Shown here one piece after another: positions 63,341 through 64,000 of a stretch of 64,000 nt of DNA. The first letter of the stretch is position 1. The number at the start of each line of letters is the position of its first letter. The stretch comes from CBDCRK01 sp965220955. GTDB lineage: Bacteria > Desulfobacterota > Binatia > Bin18 > CBDCRK01. Where the stretch lies: positions 248,001 through 312,000 of the forward strand of contig CBDCRK010000036.1 in the NCBI GenBank assembly GCA_965220955.1, given 5' to 3'. The notes beneath the pieces are model-generated. The model saw only the letters and a program-made list of their open reading frames with translations, made no database searches and was not told the DNA's origin. The position numbers and the translations under genes were made by a program.

Positions 63341-63493
63341 GTGTCGGAAAAGGTCCTAGAGAAAGAACTAAAGAAATGGCGGGAGATGCGGGCACGTAAA
63401 GCTCCTCCCCAAGCCCCCATGGACCGACGCACTGTCCGGGTCAACGGACAGGAGGTGGTGGTAATCGTCAAGACACGCAAAACCCAGGGATGA
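63341..63493 (+). CDS. Small basic protein downstream of rpoD
   Basis: 50 residues from GTG 63341, chosen because GAAGGAGG lies five bases upstream; an in-frame GTG at 63326 has no such site. A charged helix (EKVLEKELKKWREMRARK) is followed by a beta-like segment (RTVRVNGQEVVVIVKTRKTQ). Family not recognised. It lies 27 bp after rpoD in the same direction. Confidence 0.55.
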   Translation: MSEKVLEKELKKWREMRARKAPPQAPMDRRTVRVNGQEVVVIVKTRKTQG

Positions 63494-63516
63494 TTTTCCC
63501 TCTTTCCATGCCTATT

Positions 63517-63542
63517 ATTTATAGGCTGCAACGCCTATAAAT
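63517..63542. terminator. Hairpin between convergent genes
   Basis: ATTTATAGGC and GCCTATAAAT, separated by six bases, form a perfect 10-bp stem between the small gene after rpoD and the converging dehydrogenase remnant, whose stop codon lies inside it. It may act as a bidirectional terminator, although no long U-run follows. Confidence 0.5.
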
Positions 63543-63825
63543 GCCTTTTGACTGCCTGACAGAACTCGGTTGTTAACCCCCTTCCTCCCTGATCTAGGGT
63601 AAGGTATCGGCCCTCAAGGTATACAGCAGAGACCGCCTCCTCAAGCTTCTGCGCGGCATCAGCAAACCCCCAATAATCAAGCATCATAGTTGCTGAGAGT
63701 TCTGTCCCCGAAGGAAACCCAACGAATTCAATAGCTGGAGCCAGGCTTTTTAAAATCTCCACGGTCGGAAACATTGCCTCTGGTGCTGCATCATCGCCAG
63801 GAATGATTACTACCCCCTTGGCCAT
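63535..63825 (-). pseudogene. Isocitrate/isopropylmalate dehydrogenase-like gene with internal deletion
   Basis: 96 residues with RBS AAAAGGAGAGGACC. The first 43 or so residues (VVIIPGDDAAPEAMFPTVEI) are the N-terminal nucleotide-binding start of the beta-decarboxylating dehydrogenase family. From residue 44 it continues with SATMMLDYWGFADAAQKLEE and the C-terminal LTTEFCQAVKRHL end. About 250 central residues, including the metal- and substrate-binding site, are missing and the frame is kept. It cannot be an active dehydrogenase. Confidence 0.7.
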
Positions 63826-64000
63826 GGTCCTCTCCTTTTAGTAAGCCGGGTGCCATTATAATTATTACCTGGAATGACTTTGCCCAGGAGTGCTGGTCTC
63901 GCCGCGCCAGTTGCGCTGGGAACATTCGATGGCAATCCACACAGCGTAGCATAAGCAAGCATACCGAATGCCAATGCCTCAAGTGCTTTGCTGTCATACC
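63826..64000. other. Right edge of the window, no gene recognised
   Basis: 175 bp upstream of the dehydrogenase remnant. A minus-strand open frame here (63791-63997) overlaps that gene and has no supporting features. Confidence 0.4.

Noticed and set aside
63791..63997. Minus-strand frame containing a CVDCH sequence
   Set aside because: A single CXXCH by chance in a short frame that overlaps the dehydrogenase remnant, with no RBS or signal peptide.
1..64000. tRNA, rRNA, integrase or complete insertion sequence
   Set aside because: No tRNA T-loop pattern, rRNA segment, DDE transposase or tyrosine-recombinase motif was recognised by reading; a tRNA/rRNA search would settle this.

Overview
The window is a stretch of a Gram-negative-like bacterial chromosome of moderate GC. 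Sec signal peptides, lipoproteins, ExbB/ExbD, DUF1329 proteins, F420/FMN luciferase-like oxidoreductases, ACMSD-type amidohydrolases and many CRTAC1/TPR proteins suggest an uncultured lineage of the Tectomicrobia (Entotheonella) or Binatota/Desulfobacterota type. That placement is inference from gene content only. No rRNA or tRNA gene was recognised.

Layout. (1) 1-3.2 kb: a type II-C-like CRISPR locus with a leftward tracrRNA, a single ORF joining the N-terminal half of Cas9 to the catalytic domain of Cas1, cas2, and an array of eight 36-bp repeats. (2) 3.3-12.7 kb: a NorD/CbbO-like VWA protein, an alpha/beta hydrolase, then a leftward catabolic cluster (two luciferase-like oxidoreductases, LigA- and LigB-type extradiol dioxygenase subunits, a frameshifted amidohydrolase, an SMP-30 lactonase). 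(3) 12.8-24.5 kb: redox cluster A, with a membrane pentaheme cytochrome/TPR protein, a SCO1-like protein, two CRTAC1 (FG-GAP/UnbV) proteins, a large TPR protein and a DUF1329 protein. (4) 24.8-29.6 kb: duplicated small lipoproteins, an SCPx-thiolase/DUF35 pair, a Nudix hydrolase and an AT-rich lipoprotein gene flanked by direct repeats. (5) 29.6-33.9 kb: a translationally coupled bioF-bioA-bioD-bioB operon. (6) 34.2-44.3 kb: redox cluster B, paralogous to A (TPR-CRTAC1 with a frameshift, CRTAC1, pentaheme cytochrome/TPR, CRTAC1). (7) 44.5-48 kb: two broken DUF1329 genes, one fused to a TPR fragment. (8) 48.2-55.9 kb: a PadR regulator behind duplicated promoters, then ExbB, ExbD, a membrane VWA protein, a large TPR protein and two paralogous envelope proteins. 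(9) 56-64 kb: an amidohydrolase, small exported proteins, a histidine phosphatase, an APH-like kinase, rpoD, and an internally deleted isopropylmalate-dehydrogenase-like gene.

How the parts may work together. Clusters A and B look like two versions of one extracytoplasmic electron-transfer or metal-handling system: inner-membrane cytochrome, secreted calcium-binding FG-GAP/UnbV proteins, TPR scaffolds, and DUF1329 in the outer envelope. The Exb/VWA/TPR operon looks like a proton-motive-force-driven envelope machine in which a VWA domain stands where TonB would normally be. The Cas9-Cas1 chimera keeps RNA-guide-related parts and all Cas1 catalytic residues but lacks the HNH, RuvC-II/III and PAM-interacting regions.

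The window also shows a recurring pattern of rearrangement: internal deletions, chimeras, and short tandem duplications of 8-18 bp. Any unusual gene here should therefore be checked against raw reads before function is inferred.
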